From Periconia sp. R9002 (taxonomy: Eukaryota; Ascomycota; Dothideomycetes; Pleosporales; Periconiaceae), in contig JAMAHW010000105.1 in NCBI GenBank assembly GCA_023627715.1, forward strand, positions 1-64,000: DNA of 64,000 bases, in the 5' to 3' direction. Each line of letters begins with the position of its first letter. Position 1 is the first letter of the stretch. Below the pieces are notes generated by a model, which saw only the letters and a program-made list of their open reading frames with translations, was not told where the DNA came from and did not search any database. Below are positions 10,045 through 22,672 of the stretch, piece by piece. Both the position numbers and the translations under genes were made by a program.

Positions 10045-12546
10045 TTCTGTATCTCAGACCCGACAACGCCCTCCTTAACCAAAGGTGTTGATTTCCCAAC
10101 CCCCAGTCCGTGAAGATGCTCATCTCATCCCCCATCTAGTCCAGATGTTGTTATTGTGCCATCTTGTGACGAAAACCATCACATATTTCCCGAATGCCAA
10201 ATCAACAAGTCGGGTTGGCAGCCACAACAATAACAGTCGCCGATCCAAAGCGCCTCGTCCTGGATTTACCAAGAAACATAAGATCACATTCCTGAAATAA
10301 GTATCAAAGGGACCGATGATCGTCAGTGTGCATGCTCCTGCATAAGAGCTAGCCTGTTCCACGGAACCAGAGGAGGGTCGAAAGGGACATGGTCTGCGCC
10401 TTCCTCGGAACATTACTAGAAAGTGCAAATGCCCAGGCGCTTCCTTGAAGCTATTCGTACGGAATAGTACACTAGGATGGTCAATAAGAGGCGTAATACG
10501 ATCGGAATGAAAAAATGCCGCTAGTATTGCGCTACGGTATAGGGTGATTACTTTTTTCAGACGACGCCAGCAGTGCGTCCACATGCAAACAAACCAACTC
10601 GCCACAGTCAATGCCAACAAATAAAATTATCACCTGGAAGACACGATCCATACCTTTGATGGATGCAACGCAGCACACAAATTCAACGGGCAATTATTGC
10701 AACCGCTTCACATTCAACAGTAGTTCACCACCGAAAAGAAATAGACTCGGCGATCTTTTCCCCTACCTTAAATGACACGAACATCGCGATGTAGCCATAA
10801 TCCCCTAAAATAATACCATCGGGCCTCATCAAGCTAGCGCATTACCCGCACCCGCAGTGTACCAGCCACAACACTTTTAAGCTTAAATCAAAGATGGAGA
10901 TCGATACGGTCTTGGTCCAACTCGACTAAAGCCTAACCGGAAGCGTCGCTGGGACTACGGCGTGCCAAGACGAGCGGTCATCACGACATTCTTGGCGGGA
11001 TTACGCTGTTGGTGTTCGGCGACCTCAATTCCCAGCAACCGTGGGGAAAATCAAAATGTTGACTAGCAAAACCCAAGGATGAAGAAAAGGGTGAATGAAA
11101 TGGGCTGGAAAGGTCAAAAAAGGGTGTGAGCATGGTCATATCAGGTAGTGGGTCTGGGGTGAAACGCGGGGGGTTGAGTATATTGGGTACGTGATGAACA
11201 GCAGGAGCAAGCATCACATCCAACTATCCATGTAGGTACTATCCATACATGCAGATACTCACTCAATAAAAGCTGCACGTTGAATTTCTGGAGCTGGATA
11301 CGGTTAGCAAGCAGCCCCCTACACGCAGTGCTTGCATATTGCTCGTTCTCCGGGCACTGTAAACTTACGTACCTACAATATCCCCCCCGGTCCCTGCATG
11401 TTCCTCCCCCACGTTATGAAGTTACCAATCACCAGTGTCGTCCTCTGATGCGCTACTTTGATTATCAGTGCAGTCATCAGACGAGATGCAGCCCAGTTTC
11501 GGAACGGTGAGCCTGTTGATAAGAAATACAAAGGGCGTCTGGTGCGTATTGTTATTGGTACACTGTTGAAAATACTGGTTTACTGGATTCAAAAAAGTCT
11601 CATCATTACGTAGATATAGCCAAGCGTGCGAATCCCGAAGATTAAAGTACGAAAGAAAGCAGAGTGCCTACGCGGAAGGGGTGACTCCCTTATTCGAAGA
11701 GAAACGTCATCTCAAGTAGATGATTAAAGTGGCAGGTCAGAGATTTGTCTTGAGTTATGGTATTGTGGCTGCGCCGCAGTGCTTTGGGAGGGGGTACTAT
11801 TCGATGTTGAGATTTGCACTAAGTGAAGAATTAGCAGTTTTGATTATCAATAACAGCAAAACTCACTATTCCTTTTCGGGGCTTTCTTCAGCGTTTCCAG
11901 ATAATAGTCGTCTATGTGCGTTGAGTTCATTTCCGTGTCCTTGGGCTGATTTTGAGAGCCTACTACATTAAGAACACGTCGGCAACTAAAACCTAACTTG
12001 TATCGCGCTTCACAAGAGCGATCGAGTGACAGAAATATCCTCTGCTTAGGGCCTTGTGCTCATTATTTTCGAGATCGTCACTTCTGTATTCAACAACAAC
12101 TAATCGACTTCGTGGATCAACCGGCACGTCTTGCTTACAGTGCTGAAAGAGAGATTATTATCAGTGTTATGGAAGCATGCTTCACGTCGTAGGCCGAATT
12201 TTCTCTCTTCAGTTCTTTGAAATAAAAATTTATATTAATATTGTATCACATTTCTGCTCAACGTTTATTATCTCGGGGGTTTCTCGGACATGGTTCACCC
12301 GTTCGGGGATTATTCGGAGGGCGTAGATTGGTAATGTCTCTGCTTAGATATGTGGTGCATACCACAGTACACATACAGGGCGCAGCTTTGTCACCTACGC
12401 AATGCTCACACTGCTTAGCAATGGGTGCTGACATTTAATATGAGATGGAAATATACCCACGAGCAGTGCCTATTTAAGATACACATCGTATGCTCTTCTG
12501 TGGACACAAACATCATCAGATCATTGTTTTCACATATCTAGTCACA
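10045..12546. other. 2.5-kb spacer, no supported gene
   Basis: The longest frame (10120-10620, minus, 166 codons) has no recognisable domain, an odd amino-acid mix and no convincing promoter. The remainder is short frames. TATTTAAG at 12471-12478, 69 bases before the MDR gene start, is a plausible promoter element. Confidence 0.55.
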
Positions 12547-13792
12547 ATGAACGCACTCGTCCTCGATCCATCAGTGCGTACAGCTAACTTGCAGAATATT
12601 CCAATCCCCAAGCCTGAACCTGGCGAGATCCTTGTCAAAGTCGAAGCCATCGCACTGAATCCTGTCGATCCCCTCTATGTTCGACACCCTCTAGCAACTT
12701 CGGGTCGAACAATTGGAAGCGACTTTTTTGGAAAGGTCGTGGCATTCGGAGATAATTCAGAAACACACAGTGCATTGGTAGTGGGCGAACGCGTAGCTGG
12801 ATTCCTCCAGGGCGCATCCTCCGCGAATGAAAGACCCGGCGCATTTGCGGAGTACCTCCACATCCCGTGGGACCTGGTGTGGAGGGTTCCAGAACACGTT
12901 AAAGCTGAAGAGGCAGCAGGTGTGAGTCTCGTTGCACTGACCGCGGCGCAGAGTATATGGTTCCGACTGGGATTGAAGGCTCCGTTTGACTATGATGTAA
13001 ATGGCGCGCTTCGAGAACATCCGGAGTGGACTGATAGCCGTGTGACTGGCGAAATAGGACCGACAACCCTGAATTTTTTCATTTATGGGGCATCCACTTC
13101 AGTAGCGTTGTTTGCAGCACAGATGGTTCAGCTTAGTGCTCAAGCGAGCGGGCAGAAGGTCAGACTGTTTGGCGCCGCTAGCCGAGTGAGGTGGGAAATG
13201 TTGAAGGCAAAGCCGTATGGATATGACGAGCTTGTCGACTATCGGGATGACGACTGGTATGTGACCTGACGATAAATACGAAAAAGACTTCTCACTGACT
13301 CGTATTACAACACTGTGCAGGCCAGAACAGATCCGAAATCTAACAGGTAATGAAGGGGTGCATTACGCATACGACTGCATCTCTGAAGGTGCATCGGTCG
13401 AGAAAGTGTCTTCTGTATTGACTGCGGACGGAAAAAGCGCTGTGGTAAGATCGCGAGCAGGCCGTGCCTGGGCTGGCGACAATCTCCCCGTAGAGCCCAT
13501 CTACGGAGCGGTCTGGGAAGCGCTTGGCGAGGAAGTCCAGTACCAGGGATTTAAGATCCAGAAATCCCCGGCTGCCCGAGAATTTGCTGTCAAATTTTAC
13601 GCATGGCTTGGACAAGCTATACGTGCAGAGCTGGAGCCTATCCCAATTCGGTTCATGCCCGGAGGACTAGGTGAGGTGGTCCAAGATGGATTTGCTTTGC
13701 TAGGATCAGGGAAAATGGAAGATAGGCAGATGAACAGATCAGAGGAGTGGATGCGGCCTGTCAGTGCGGAGAAGCTAGTGTATCGTCTGTGA
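12547..13792 (+). CDS. MDR-superfamily enoyl/quinone-type reductase (toxD-like)
   Basis: Two exons, 12547-13256 and 13321-13792, with a 64-base intron (GTATGT...GTGCAG). The product is 393 aa. It has the GroES-like N-terminal domain of zinc-type alcohol dehydrogenases (PKPEPGEILVKVEAIALNPVD, then GSDFFGKVVAFG) and a Rossmann segment FFIYGASTSVALFAAQ near residues 177-192. The structural four-Cys zinc loop is missing, which places it in the non-zinc, NADPH-dependent branch used as enoyl or quinone reductases and as stand-alone reductases of polyketide clusters. No polyketide synthase is in this window, so that role is not supported here. The start follows a TATTTAAG and a CA-rich leader. The Rossmann glycines read GAS-TS rather than GGxGxVG, as is common in this subgroup. 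Confidence 0.85.
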
Positions 13793-14468
13793 GCTCTATA
13801 AAAGACAACGGGCTGAAGAACAAAGGCTTCGTAACAGTCATCCCCGCGAAATTTGCGGGCCCCGAGGATAAGATTGTACAGTGGGTATCTTGTCTTGTTC
13901 CTCGAAATCTCTGTATCTCTAAGATTGGACTCTGGTAATGACTTTAATACATCTGAATTGCGTGTGTACTATCTCCTCATGTCTTGCACCTCTCATGTTT
14001 GCCTTTTGGTGAGGTTTCCAAACTGTCATGGGTTAAACAGAATATAAACAACTTCATGGCAGGTAATGAGACCTTTGTAGTGTATTAAATTCGGGAAAAC
14101 AAACAAACACATGCCACGCCCGGTTTACGAGGCGAATAGAAAAATGACTTACGATACCAGTGAATAGAAGCCGTGCCTATATACGGGTGAATGTTACCAG
14201 TATAAACCAAGTTTTTTTCAATATTTTGGATTCTCATTTTCGTTAATAGTCTGAGTCGTATCTAGGTACAATGAATTCATCTCTAGATGATATGAATGTA
14301 ACATTTCTCTATAGTCTTATATATATTTGTCGGAATCATGACTACATAGACAATATTTTGGTCTAGAAAGCCCGTCGTTTTATTACCTGGTTTTTCGAAG
14401 TTGGTTTTCTCATGTTCATAACCCAAAAAATGGTGGAAATCCATTGATTATACATTAGCCGATTAACT
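13793..14468. other. AT-rich convergent spacer
   Basis: About 680 bases between two converging genes. AT-rich, no frame with recognisable content. Confidence 0.5.
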
Positions 14469-15744
14469 TCACATATCTCTCCCACCACCAGAGACGGCCT
14501 CAAGGTAAATTTCCTCGTCGCTTCCAAATCTTTGATACTCCGCGTACTGATTGTGTCGATGATGACCGCTTCTGTCGCCTTTTCTATGACCTGACTCTTG
14601 AGTCCCTTCTGATGTGCCGCCGTATGGTGTACCATTCGATTCTTGAAGACCCCCATCCGCGATCGAAGAGAACATCTTGCCGCTGTACCGAGACAATACA
14701 GAGGCGGATTTAACAACCAAGGGTCGATACGTCGGGAGACAGGCGCAGATGATGGCCGTGCCAGCGTGGATGTCCATCCAGAAAAGTTCGACGAGATAGT
14801 CTATTGACTCCCCAAACGTGTGGTCCGGCGCGACGGACTTAAGAATGCGGATGAGTCCCGTGATGATAACCCTGAAAAGGGTGGTTAGCAACCATACTAC
14901 TGATTAGGAACTCCCACTGCACTTGATAAGAATACTTACAGTCCTCCAAGCAAGAGAAAAATAAACACCAACTCCACGCGTCTGGCCAATGAAACCTTGA
15001 GATTTACAATACAAAAGATAGGGAGCGCAAGAATCAACGCGTCAAGAACTAGCTCAATAGAGAGTACGGCGCCGTAAAACGTGTCGAAGTTGACGCAATT
15101 GTGCTCCATCAATTCCGGGTGCAGCCACAGGCTGCTGGGCGGAATGCATATCAGAACGGCAACTAGGAAACTGGAGATGAACCACAGGGCGTGGACGACC
15201 AAAACGGCACTCGTTGCCCTTTTCAAGGCGCTGACTGGAAAGAGCCGGCGGTAAAGGAGCAGGATAGATGCGTTGGTAAGGAAAACGAGGGGGAAGTAAA
15301 AATCAGCGATCAGATAGAGTCCCTAAGAAAGACGATTATTGGTTTGTTCGTTGACCCTTCTTCGCCTTCAACAAGGACTCTGCAGAACCGCTCATGAATA
15401 GGTTTTCTTCACGCACTTTAAACCCCACTGTCAGCAATCTGGGATCCGTCTCACTCTTGATTGTTCGCCCAACAACGAGAACTACGTGTGAACGTCAGTC
15501 ATTACTGCTCACTGATTAGCTTGGTGACGAAAGACAAGCACCTACCGTGCACCAAAATTCCGTACTGCGCGTACCAGCAACCTTGCGCAAGCAGCAGCAG
15601 TGCCTCGCTCCACCCAAACGTGGCTTTCGTGACGAGGAATGTTACCAAGCGGAGAACGACGGCGATAGTCGTCAAGAAGGTGAAAAACGTCGCCGTAATA
15701 AGGGCTTGGCGCCCGTTTTTGTTGAGCGATTCAACGCTCAGCAT
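14469..15744 (-). CDS. fungal rhodopsin-domain integral membrane protein
   Basis: Four exons on the minus strand: 15744-15546, 15481-15417, 15322-14940 and 14871-14469 (introns 64, 94 and 68 bases). The product is 349 aa. It shows the seven-helix layout of the fungal rhodopsin domain: helix 1 (ATFFTFLTTIAVVLRLVTFLV), GLYLIADFYFPLVFLTNASI followed by LLLYRRLFP, the extracellular Cys loop EHNCVNFD, VLDALILALPIFCIVNL, VELVFIFLLLGGL, and DIHAGTAIICACLPTYRPL before a Ser/Gly/His-rich cytosolic tail. It sits in the plasma membrane. Family members are orphan PTH11-like sensors or putative receptors, and no retinal-binding role is implied. No CFEM domain precedes it. Signalling function is inferred from the family only. 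Confidence 0.8.
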
Positions 15745-17164
15745 CTTGGCCTAGTTTGCGACTCTGCCTAATGTAATTAACGCTCAAAAATTGGTGTAAG
15801 AGGAACACCACCACACTGGGTCAAGTGATTCGGTTTGTCGGAGTTATCACTCTTCTTAAGATTAATGACCCCGCACACCTCACGATACATTCCCATTCCC
15901 GATGGTGTGTTACACGTCGTATTGCTGACACCGAGATCTTGGACTGGTCAGCTGCAATATATTTTTCGTATCCGGTGGTTCATCTCGTATTTCGCTTGTA
16001 ATCCGAAAGTCAAGACTATGGAAACGAATTAGGCGCACAGAACTACACCAAAAAGGCGATTGCTATTGAAGCTCAAACAACCTAAGAAGCTTATTTTTGT
16101 ATTCATTTGCTTTGGTTGGTGGACGTATACGGCTATTAGCAGATCATTGATGCCTACGACTATTCACGATAAAGTTTGTTACAGCACGCGTCTAAGCTCG
16201 TACGCGTTGCGCGATTATTATTGCGGTTCTTATGGTGCCAAGTTTTCCTTTCTTTCCTTCTCTCCTATTTATGTCCTACATGGCCCTCCCATAACCTATT
16301 CCATACCTTCCACATATGGACGTGGCGCCGGGCCGCAGACTTAGAATGAATTTACGGGCCATTTCTCCTCTTGATTTTCAACAATTCGATGGGCTTTGTT
16401 GTGAATCATGACGGTGACTTTAATGCCACTCTTTTCATTGTACCTATAAACTCATATTGACTTATTCACGAAGATCTATGCTTCATTGGCTGATTGATTG
16501 GTCAAGTGGATATAATTAACACCAGTCTCGCACCAAACGCCTTCAGTACTTACACATCTATGTATGAGAGAAGTGGAGCTCTCATTCTCCAGTCTGAGTC
16601 GCTAGTGGGTTAAAACCATGTTTTAGTAAACTCACTATATAGAGTGGAATGTGAAGTGTCTGAATCCGCCCTAGGCTACATAGGCATTGGTGTTTTCAGG
16701 GCAATGAGATCGCCATGAAAACGTTTCTAAATATATGGTGTGGGATGCTACCTAAGAACAAAAGATCATAAACTTAACTATTATGATATCAAACTGAGAG
16801 ATTTGAAAAGCGCAATGGCAAATGGCACAGAAGAGAGGTACAAGCTGGTCATGGCCACGCATTGTATTATGGTAGCTCACATGCGCAACCGGCTGCTTCC
16901 GTATGCCTCATGCTTGGTAAGTAGCTCGAAATCTTTCTGCTGCGTAATTAAATGACCTCAAGTCGTAAAAACCCTACCAGTTTTTCGAATTCACATTCAG
17001 CGCTATTGACATATGTATGGACAGCGGAGCTCTTCTTCTCCACTTAGACTGTGCCAATTACCACTGGCTTGAAGCTGCCAACTTCCAAATCGGAATTGCC
17101 CCTCATCCGCCTGCCCGACGTGGACCGCCGTCGTCATCGCGGCCAAGATATCTTATAAACAGAA
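15745..17164. other. 1.4-kb spacer, nothing recognised
   Basis: AT-rich. Frames at 16060-16344 and 16740-16955 show no domain. No repeat shared with the rest of the window was noticed. Confidence 0.5.
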
Positions 17165-18742
17165 TTAAATAATGAAACCATCTTTTCCGTCATTCTGGGT
17201 GAACTTTCCAAGTATCCAGCCTGCTCCAACCCTATGATATTTTACGTTCTTGTGGTCATCAGGGTCTCTTCGCAGAACCACAACGTAATGTTTCCTGTCA
17301 TTCTCCCCAACACCGAACTTCTCCTTCCCTACAACAGTAACCTTGAAATCGCGTCCTTTAAATTGGCTACCATCGTCCATCCGTATCATTGAATCGCCAT
17401 CGTTCAAAATTATAGGAATGTTAAGACTTCGAACAACGGCTCTCAGGCTTGGATCAACTTGATCATCCTCAACTGCCAGCTTCACGTCCTTGGTCCATTC
17501 GATAGATCCTCCCTGAGGGCTCATGTAGGCGATAGCGCCAGCCCATGCCATCCATGACCACGATGGAGCAAAACGGCCACGTGTGTGAGCTTGGCTGAAG
17601 TCAACTTTGATGAGAGGCTGCTTAGTGCCACGCCACCATAACAAGGCTCTTTCGAGGTTCCTTCTAAACACGCCATAGGCTCCTTTGTCGCCAAGCTGCT
17701 GGATGATCCGTGCCTCCAACCCGAGAATGGCGACGGACCGGTCTTGCGGATATTTGAAGTTCAATGTTGAGTACTTCTCATATACACTTTCGTAGTAATA
17801 GATTTGACCTCCCCTGTTCAGTTTCGCAGCAATTTTTGGGAAATTTGGGTCTCCAAGAAATCGAACTTGCGGGCTGTAAGGGGTGAGTGACTAGGATTTC
17901 AATGATCAAGCAAATACTCACTTTCGAAGTTTTGTAAGTGTTTCGCATCGAATGCCTTCGCCACATTCCCAGTACGTCTGTGTATTGGTCAAATACATTG
18001 TCCTGCGCGACAAAGCTCGCTCCTGGAACACCCATCCCCTGGAGCTCAAATATCCACCCAGAACATCGGCTTCGAAGTTGTCTATAAATTCTGATATGAA
18101 GTATGGCCGTTTGTCTTTGGTCAAAAGACGAGCTATCTCGCGCTTGCCGTCAACTCGTGATTCCATGTCGTCAGTTCCAGCATTGCCTCCCAACACAACA
18201 GAGCCAGGTCGAGCTCCGAAAAGTTGGCTCGAGGTTCCCACCGCACTACTGGCAGCAATTGTAAAGTAAGCTGAGCCATAAACGTCCCCCATTGTCTTTG
18301 ATTCTTGCTCGAAATCTCCGCCTTGTCCCTGCAAAATGCAAAGGGAGTCTATCCATAGATAACGGACTTTCATCTGCCGTGCCACTGTGATAGCGCCCTT
18401 GAAAGTGTTTGGGAGATCTTCGACAGGGATACCATCTTCTATATGATTTTGTATATTCGATCTAGTCGACATATAATGGCTATTTTTTTCGCTTTCTCCC
18501 CACTACATATATGTCAATTCAAGCGCTATTTAGATGAGTAAAGGTCAACTCACCGGATGTGAGAAAGCAATATATCTAACAGCTTCTCTTATAGCTCCAG
18601 TGATCAATGATTCCTTCTCGACGATGTAAACCTTCAACTCGGACTTTTCGACATCTATTAATCTCGTTGGAGAATTATTGGCGACTGTTAAACGCTGTAT
18701 GCAGTTTGGGTGTGAATCGCAGTCTTCCAGCCAGCTGCGCAT
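17165..18742 (-). CDS. HET-domain protein (C-terminal half of an interrupted kinase-HET gene)
   Basis: Three exons: up to 18554, 18502-17922 and 17873-17165 (introns 51 and 48 bases, both in frame). From the first ATG after the stops (18742) it encodes 492 residues. HET hallmarks are WLEDCDSHPNC, AVRYIAFSHP followed by WGESEKN, LPNTFKGAITVARQ, RYLWIDSLCILQ, YFTIAASSAVG, SSRGWVFQERALSRR and RFAPSWSWMAW. HET proteins trigger cell death when incompatible fungal cells fuse. The usual N-terminal part (CDEC...ACTLC and the IRTGLP segment) lies directly upstream in the same frame but is cut off by TAA (18754-18752) and TGA (18841-18839). A shortened protein from 18742 is possible; more likely this is the decayed C-terminus of one long gene with the kinase upstream. 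Confidence 0.75.
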
Positions 18743-18838
18743 GATCGCGAATTAGGCTGAGCTTTCCGGTGTTGAAACACAAGGGAGTCCAGTCCGTATA
18801 TAGTCCATTTTAGTTGCTATCTCAGTAAGCATTTGTTT

Positions 18839-21709
18839 TCAGAATCCACTCTCCATGACTGCATGACGGGACCTACCACTGGGTTGACAAATTGACAGAT
18901 AAGGTACTGGGCCGCCTTGCAATCTGATTGTTGACTCCGAAACCTCAAAGGAGACTTCTTCATGAAGCGGAACTTTTGCTCGAAATGCGGCTTTCGTCAG
19001 CAAGAAACATAGTGTACAGGCTGTTTCATTTGCACGCTCCTCCATATCTCTAAGCTTGTATTTGAATTCGAGCCTGAGGGCTTGAAAATCCAAATTTTTG
19101 CACTCATCACACATGTTATTGCCAACAGAATTAAGCTCCATACTACGGATCTCGAAATTTGGGTTGGTAAGGACTTCATTGTCGAATTTTGTGTCTTCCA
19201 AAAAATTCCAGACGTTCTTCTCTTCATGGGAGTATGAGTCACGTGACTGTCTGTCTGTTGTTCGAGGACGAAGATGTCCGGAAGAAGAGAGAGATTGTTT
19301 GGATAGAGTCTTCGCTTTTGTGGTAACTGAATCAGCCCTCTTGGAATCGTGGGCGAATGGCGGTATACATTGTGTACGGTCCGCGTTGCTGAATAGATAA
19401 TCTTTGTTTTTCTTCGCTTTGTAAACGATCTTTTCCATTTTCTCCCAGAGCTTCTTGGTATCACACCTTGTTTCCGAGGAGGACTGTAAACGGTCCAGTT
19501 TTTCCAATTGAACAACCAAAAGATCATTTTTGACAAGGAGCACCAGGTCTCGAAGTACAGTACCCTGTTCGCTATTGCACTCGGGATCGTCCTCCAACAG
19601 GTGACGAATGATTTCTGCAATAAACGGATTCAACTTTGCCTTTGGATCAAATTGGCGCTCAGGATCTTCAACCCAATATTTCGTTCCTATGCCCACATCT
19701 TCAGATGCTTTGCTTTCGATTTTGTCTTTCCCTTCGAGACCGTAAAGAATCCAGAGAATGGATTCGAAGATGATGCAGCCAATTGCCCATATGTCGTATC
19801 TCCTAGGCCTTGGGGTATGATTCAAAATAGCCTCTGGAGGTTCGTAATCTTTAGTCCCATATCTTTCCCCTGTTTCTCGTCTATGGGGGCTCATGGTTTG
19901 GAATTGGTGCTTTTTCGCACGACCAAGGTCACCGAGCTTGAGTTTGCCGATCCAGGAATCATCGGTTTTGAATACAAGGATGTTCTCTGGTTTGATGTCT
20001 CCATGTCGCCAGTTGCTGGACATGGTAACAGTTGATACTTCTGTCTTGGCCCCTACTCCAGAGGAGTAATTAATCGTGATCTCGGGTACAGGTTGAGATC
20101 TGGCTTCGCTGAACGGCATTGCAGACATTGAAGCGGGGGATTCCGGCTCCACTCGGGCTCCAAACAAAATTTGAGATGGCTCAGGTGTTGCGACACAGAC
20201 AGCATGAGTTGTAGGTAGTTCACTAGTGCTGACGCGACTAAGCGAACAATACGAGCTTTTCTGATTAGCAATTGCCACAGTTAATCGTTGAAGGAACTTA
20301 CTCGCGGTCTTTTAGGACCATAGAGGATGCACTAACAAAACTTGGCGAACGAGTCACAACATCGTGAGTTTTGCTATCGTTATGTATGTGAAATAAAGCA
20401 TCGACCAAGCCATGGATTCCAAAAAGAAGTTCTCTGACGATATTTTCATTAAGACTGGGCCTCGGATTCTGGGCCCAAAACGTCTGCAAGTTGCCGCCAT
20501 CTGCCCATTCCAAAAATAGGTAATATTCATCGCCATGTTTGCAAGCTGCAAGGCCGCGAAGAATATGATTATGTCGTAGTTTATTGAAGCTTGCGCAAGC
20601 AATCACCTCACGAAGCCACTCGTCCTCAACTATGTAGCCGTCGTTTGAACGGTTCTTCAGTTTTTTTGATGGCGATCCAATAACGCTCTGTGTCCTGTCT
20701 CTCATTTCATTAGCTCGCTCAACAGCAATATGATATTATTATTGGCACTGCGTGGCATACTTTAAAGAACTCGTTCTGATACTCTGTCAAGATTTCGCCC
20801 TTGTAGACATCGCTGAAATGACCAGAACCCTTGATTTCCGAACTGTCGAGCTTCCTGAGAGGCAAGATCATCTCAGAAGGATATTTCTTCAAGTCATACG
20901 TGCTCTGGTGAATGGAAGGCAATTCGAGGACAGGGATTGAAAAAAGCCACTGGACTTCGTAAAATAACTCTCGTTTAGCAGCGTTCCAGGGAGAACGGTG
21001 GAAGACATCGTCATGCTGACACATCGACCCCCCAAGGGCTTGTTTACACGACTTGTTTTCACAGTTCTTCATTGATTCTACTGGAAGTGACGCATCGCTA
21101 AAACCCATCGAATGCTTTTGGAATTTCTTAAGTGCCCGAACCACGTCGGTGTCATCCGGCAAACTTCGCAAGAGCGTAGCGAAGACTCTGATATTCGTAC
21201 GAGCGTATTGCTGTATATCTTCGGATTCGTTACGCAAGAATTCATTGACATCGTCGTCTGAAATGCGTTTGCGTAGCAGGGAGAGGGGAAAACACTTCCT
21301 GTCATTCGGTATACCCATGCGTATGTCTGATTGTACCAGCTGCTCCCTGAGTGTCGCGACAGATACAGTACTTTCAGTACTTTCTTCTGAAATGCTCCGG
21401 TCATGTGTATCGAAGCAGTTGTATTTGTGGTTAGCACCATCTGCAAGAATGTGCGAGTCTTCGGCATGAGGCCCCAATGACTTGAGCGCTGGAGAAGACG
21501 AGGTTGTATCATTGCCCTTGTCGTCAATTAGTCGTTTCTCGAGCGACACAATCTTTTCTGGGAAGACCACGAACCTTGTTAGCGACTTCATCTTGGCAGT
21601 TTTCAGCCATGACGGAAACACAGTAAGGCGGATCGTTGACTTGATCTTTCCTCACATCATTTGAATCCTTCTTTGACGAAATATTCCTTATAAAAGTTTT
21701 GAGAGACAT
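18839..21709 (-). CDS. protein kinase with N-terminal HET segment (N-terminal half of an interrupted kinase-HET gene)
   Basis: Proposed exons on the minus strand: 21709-21656, 21591-20761, about 20687-20302 and 20237-18839. A ~200-residue N-terminal region of unknown function precedes a Ser/Thr-kinase-like domain: glycine loop GSGHFSDVYKG, KKLKN lysine strand, hinge YLFLEWADGGNL, catalytic loop WRHGDIKPENILVF, GDLGRAKKH (DLG in place of DFG), KDYEPPEA and DIWAIGCIIFE. A ~90-residue Ser/Pro-rich insertion sits just before the catalytic loop and may be partly intron. After a linker the frame enters the start of a HET domain (CDECKNLDF, ACTLCFLL) and stops at 18841-18839. The same frame resumes in the HET gene downstream, so this was probably one kinase-HET protein. 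The exon 2/3 junction is ambiguous (see findings), and the start exon at 21709 is a best guess. Confidence 0.65.
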
Positions 21710-22163
21710 TCTGTCGCGCGTAAATCTCCTCTGTAAGGGAATGATGCGCTGGGCTGCAGAATGCTCTAGGTTGGTGGGTCTAAGGGAATGAATTGAGACT
21801 CGAGACTTAAATACAGCACCAAATCGTTTACCTCAAAACCTTAAAAAGACTTCTATAACTTTCAGGCGTGTTATTGAGAGAGATGGTTTCACTGTCAGGC
21901 AGCAAGGGGGAACATCCTGCAGCCCAATAAGAGTGAAAACTGCGCATGACCTAGGCGCTGTGGCGTGCCACCTGCTTGTGAAATGTAGCATTCAATATAT
22001 CCGGAGCAATACTGCCACACTGCATAACAATCACCGAGCCTGGGGTTTTATATTGAACAGGGCTCGAATGACCAATTGAGCGGGAAGAGTAGTTGAGCTC
22101 AGGCAGACATTATGGCGCACTCTCTTTCACAATCACGGTATTCGTTGCTGCTTTGGGGTTGCT
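21710..22163. other. promoter-side spacer of the kinase gene
   Basis: No frame with recognisable content. It should hold the kinase-gene promoter. Nothing else seen. Confidence 0.4.
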
Positions 22164-22672
22164 TCATAGATTGTGTTTTTTGGACGATGGGTCGATGCCA
22201 GCCTCTATTTTTTCCTTGTGGTATGCTTTCACTGCCCATTCTTCGCGAATCCGAAGGACATTCTGCCTTTTGGGTTCTTTGTAATCGGCTCTGAGCGTTT
22301 TGTTTGCAAAGAGGGCCTTGATATTTTCGAACATGTTCAATTAACTTATTTTCCAGGCTCAAAACAAAGCAATTTTATGAGTAGTACAATACGCCGCGAT
22401 GATTGTTTTATACTTTTCGTAGCAATTTTGAAATCCCTCCAGGCGGGCGATCATCTCTTCAACAATACCTTACACATCCTTCGGTATCAGTCCACTAGAT
22501 TAAGTGGGATCCATAAAGAATGGCAAGGGTTATCTATCCATTCGTCTAGGGTGAAATCTGGAGCGTCGCGGGGCTTCTCATCCAATAGTCGGGCAATTTC
22601 GGGCTTCAGCCTTGCAAACGTTGAAAAAATTCTTTGCCCAACTCCTTCCCACCCCACCTGATAGTTACACAT
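22164..22672 (-). pseudogene. decayed protein-coding remnant
   Basis: Reading the minus strand, coding-like stretches follow each other in changing frames: ARLLDEKPRDAPDFTLDEWI to SLWIPLNLVD (stop) YRRMCKVLLKR, then after a shift MIARLEGFQNCYEKYKTI, then an open 56-codon piece from an ATG at 22334 (MFENIKALFANKTLRADYKE). The first two pieces have natural composition and continue each other apart from a TGA where a Trp codon would fit. I do not recognise the family. The last 56-codon piece could be a small gene of its own. Confidence 0.35.

Noticed and set aside
10120..10620. 166-codon minus-strand frame
   Set aside because: Composition rich in Trp, Arg and Cys as in antisense or random frames, and no recognisable motif.
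18839..20237. RIP (repeat-induced C-to-T mutation) as the cause of the stop codons
   Set aside because: One stop (TAA from CAA) fits a CpA change, but the other and the GH79 TGA do not have the preferred context, and the locus is not visibly a repeat.
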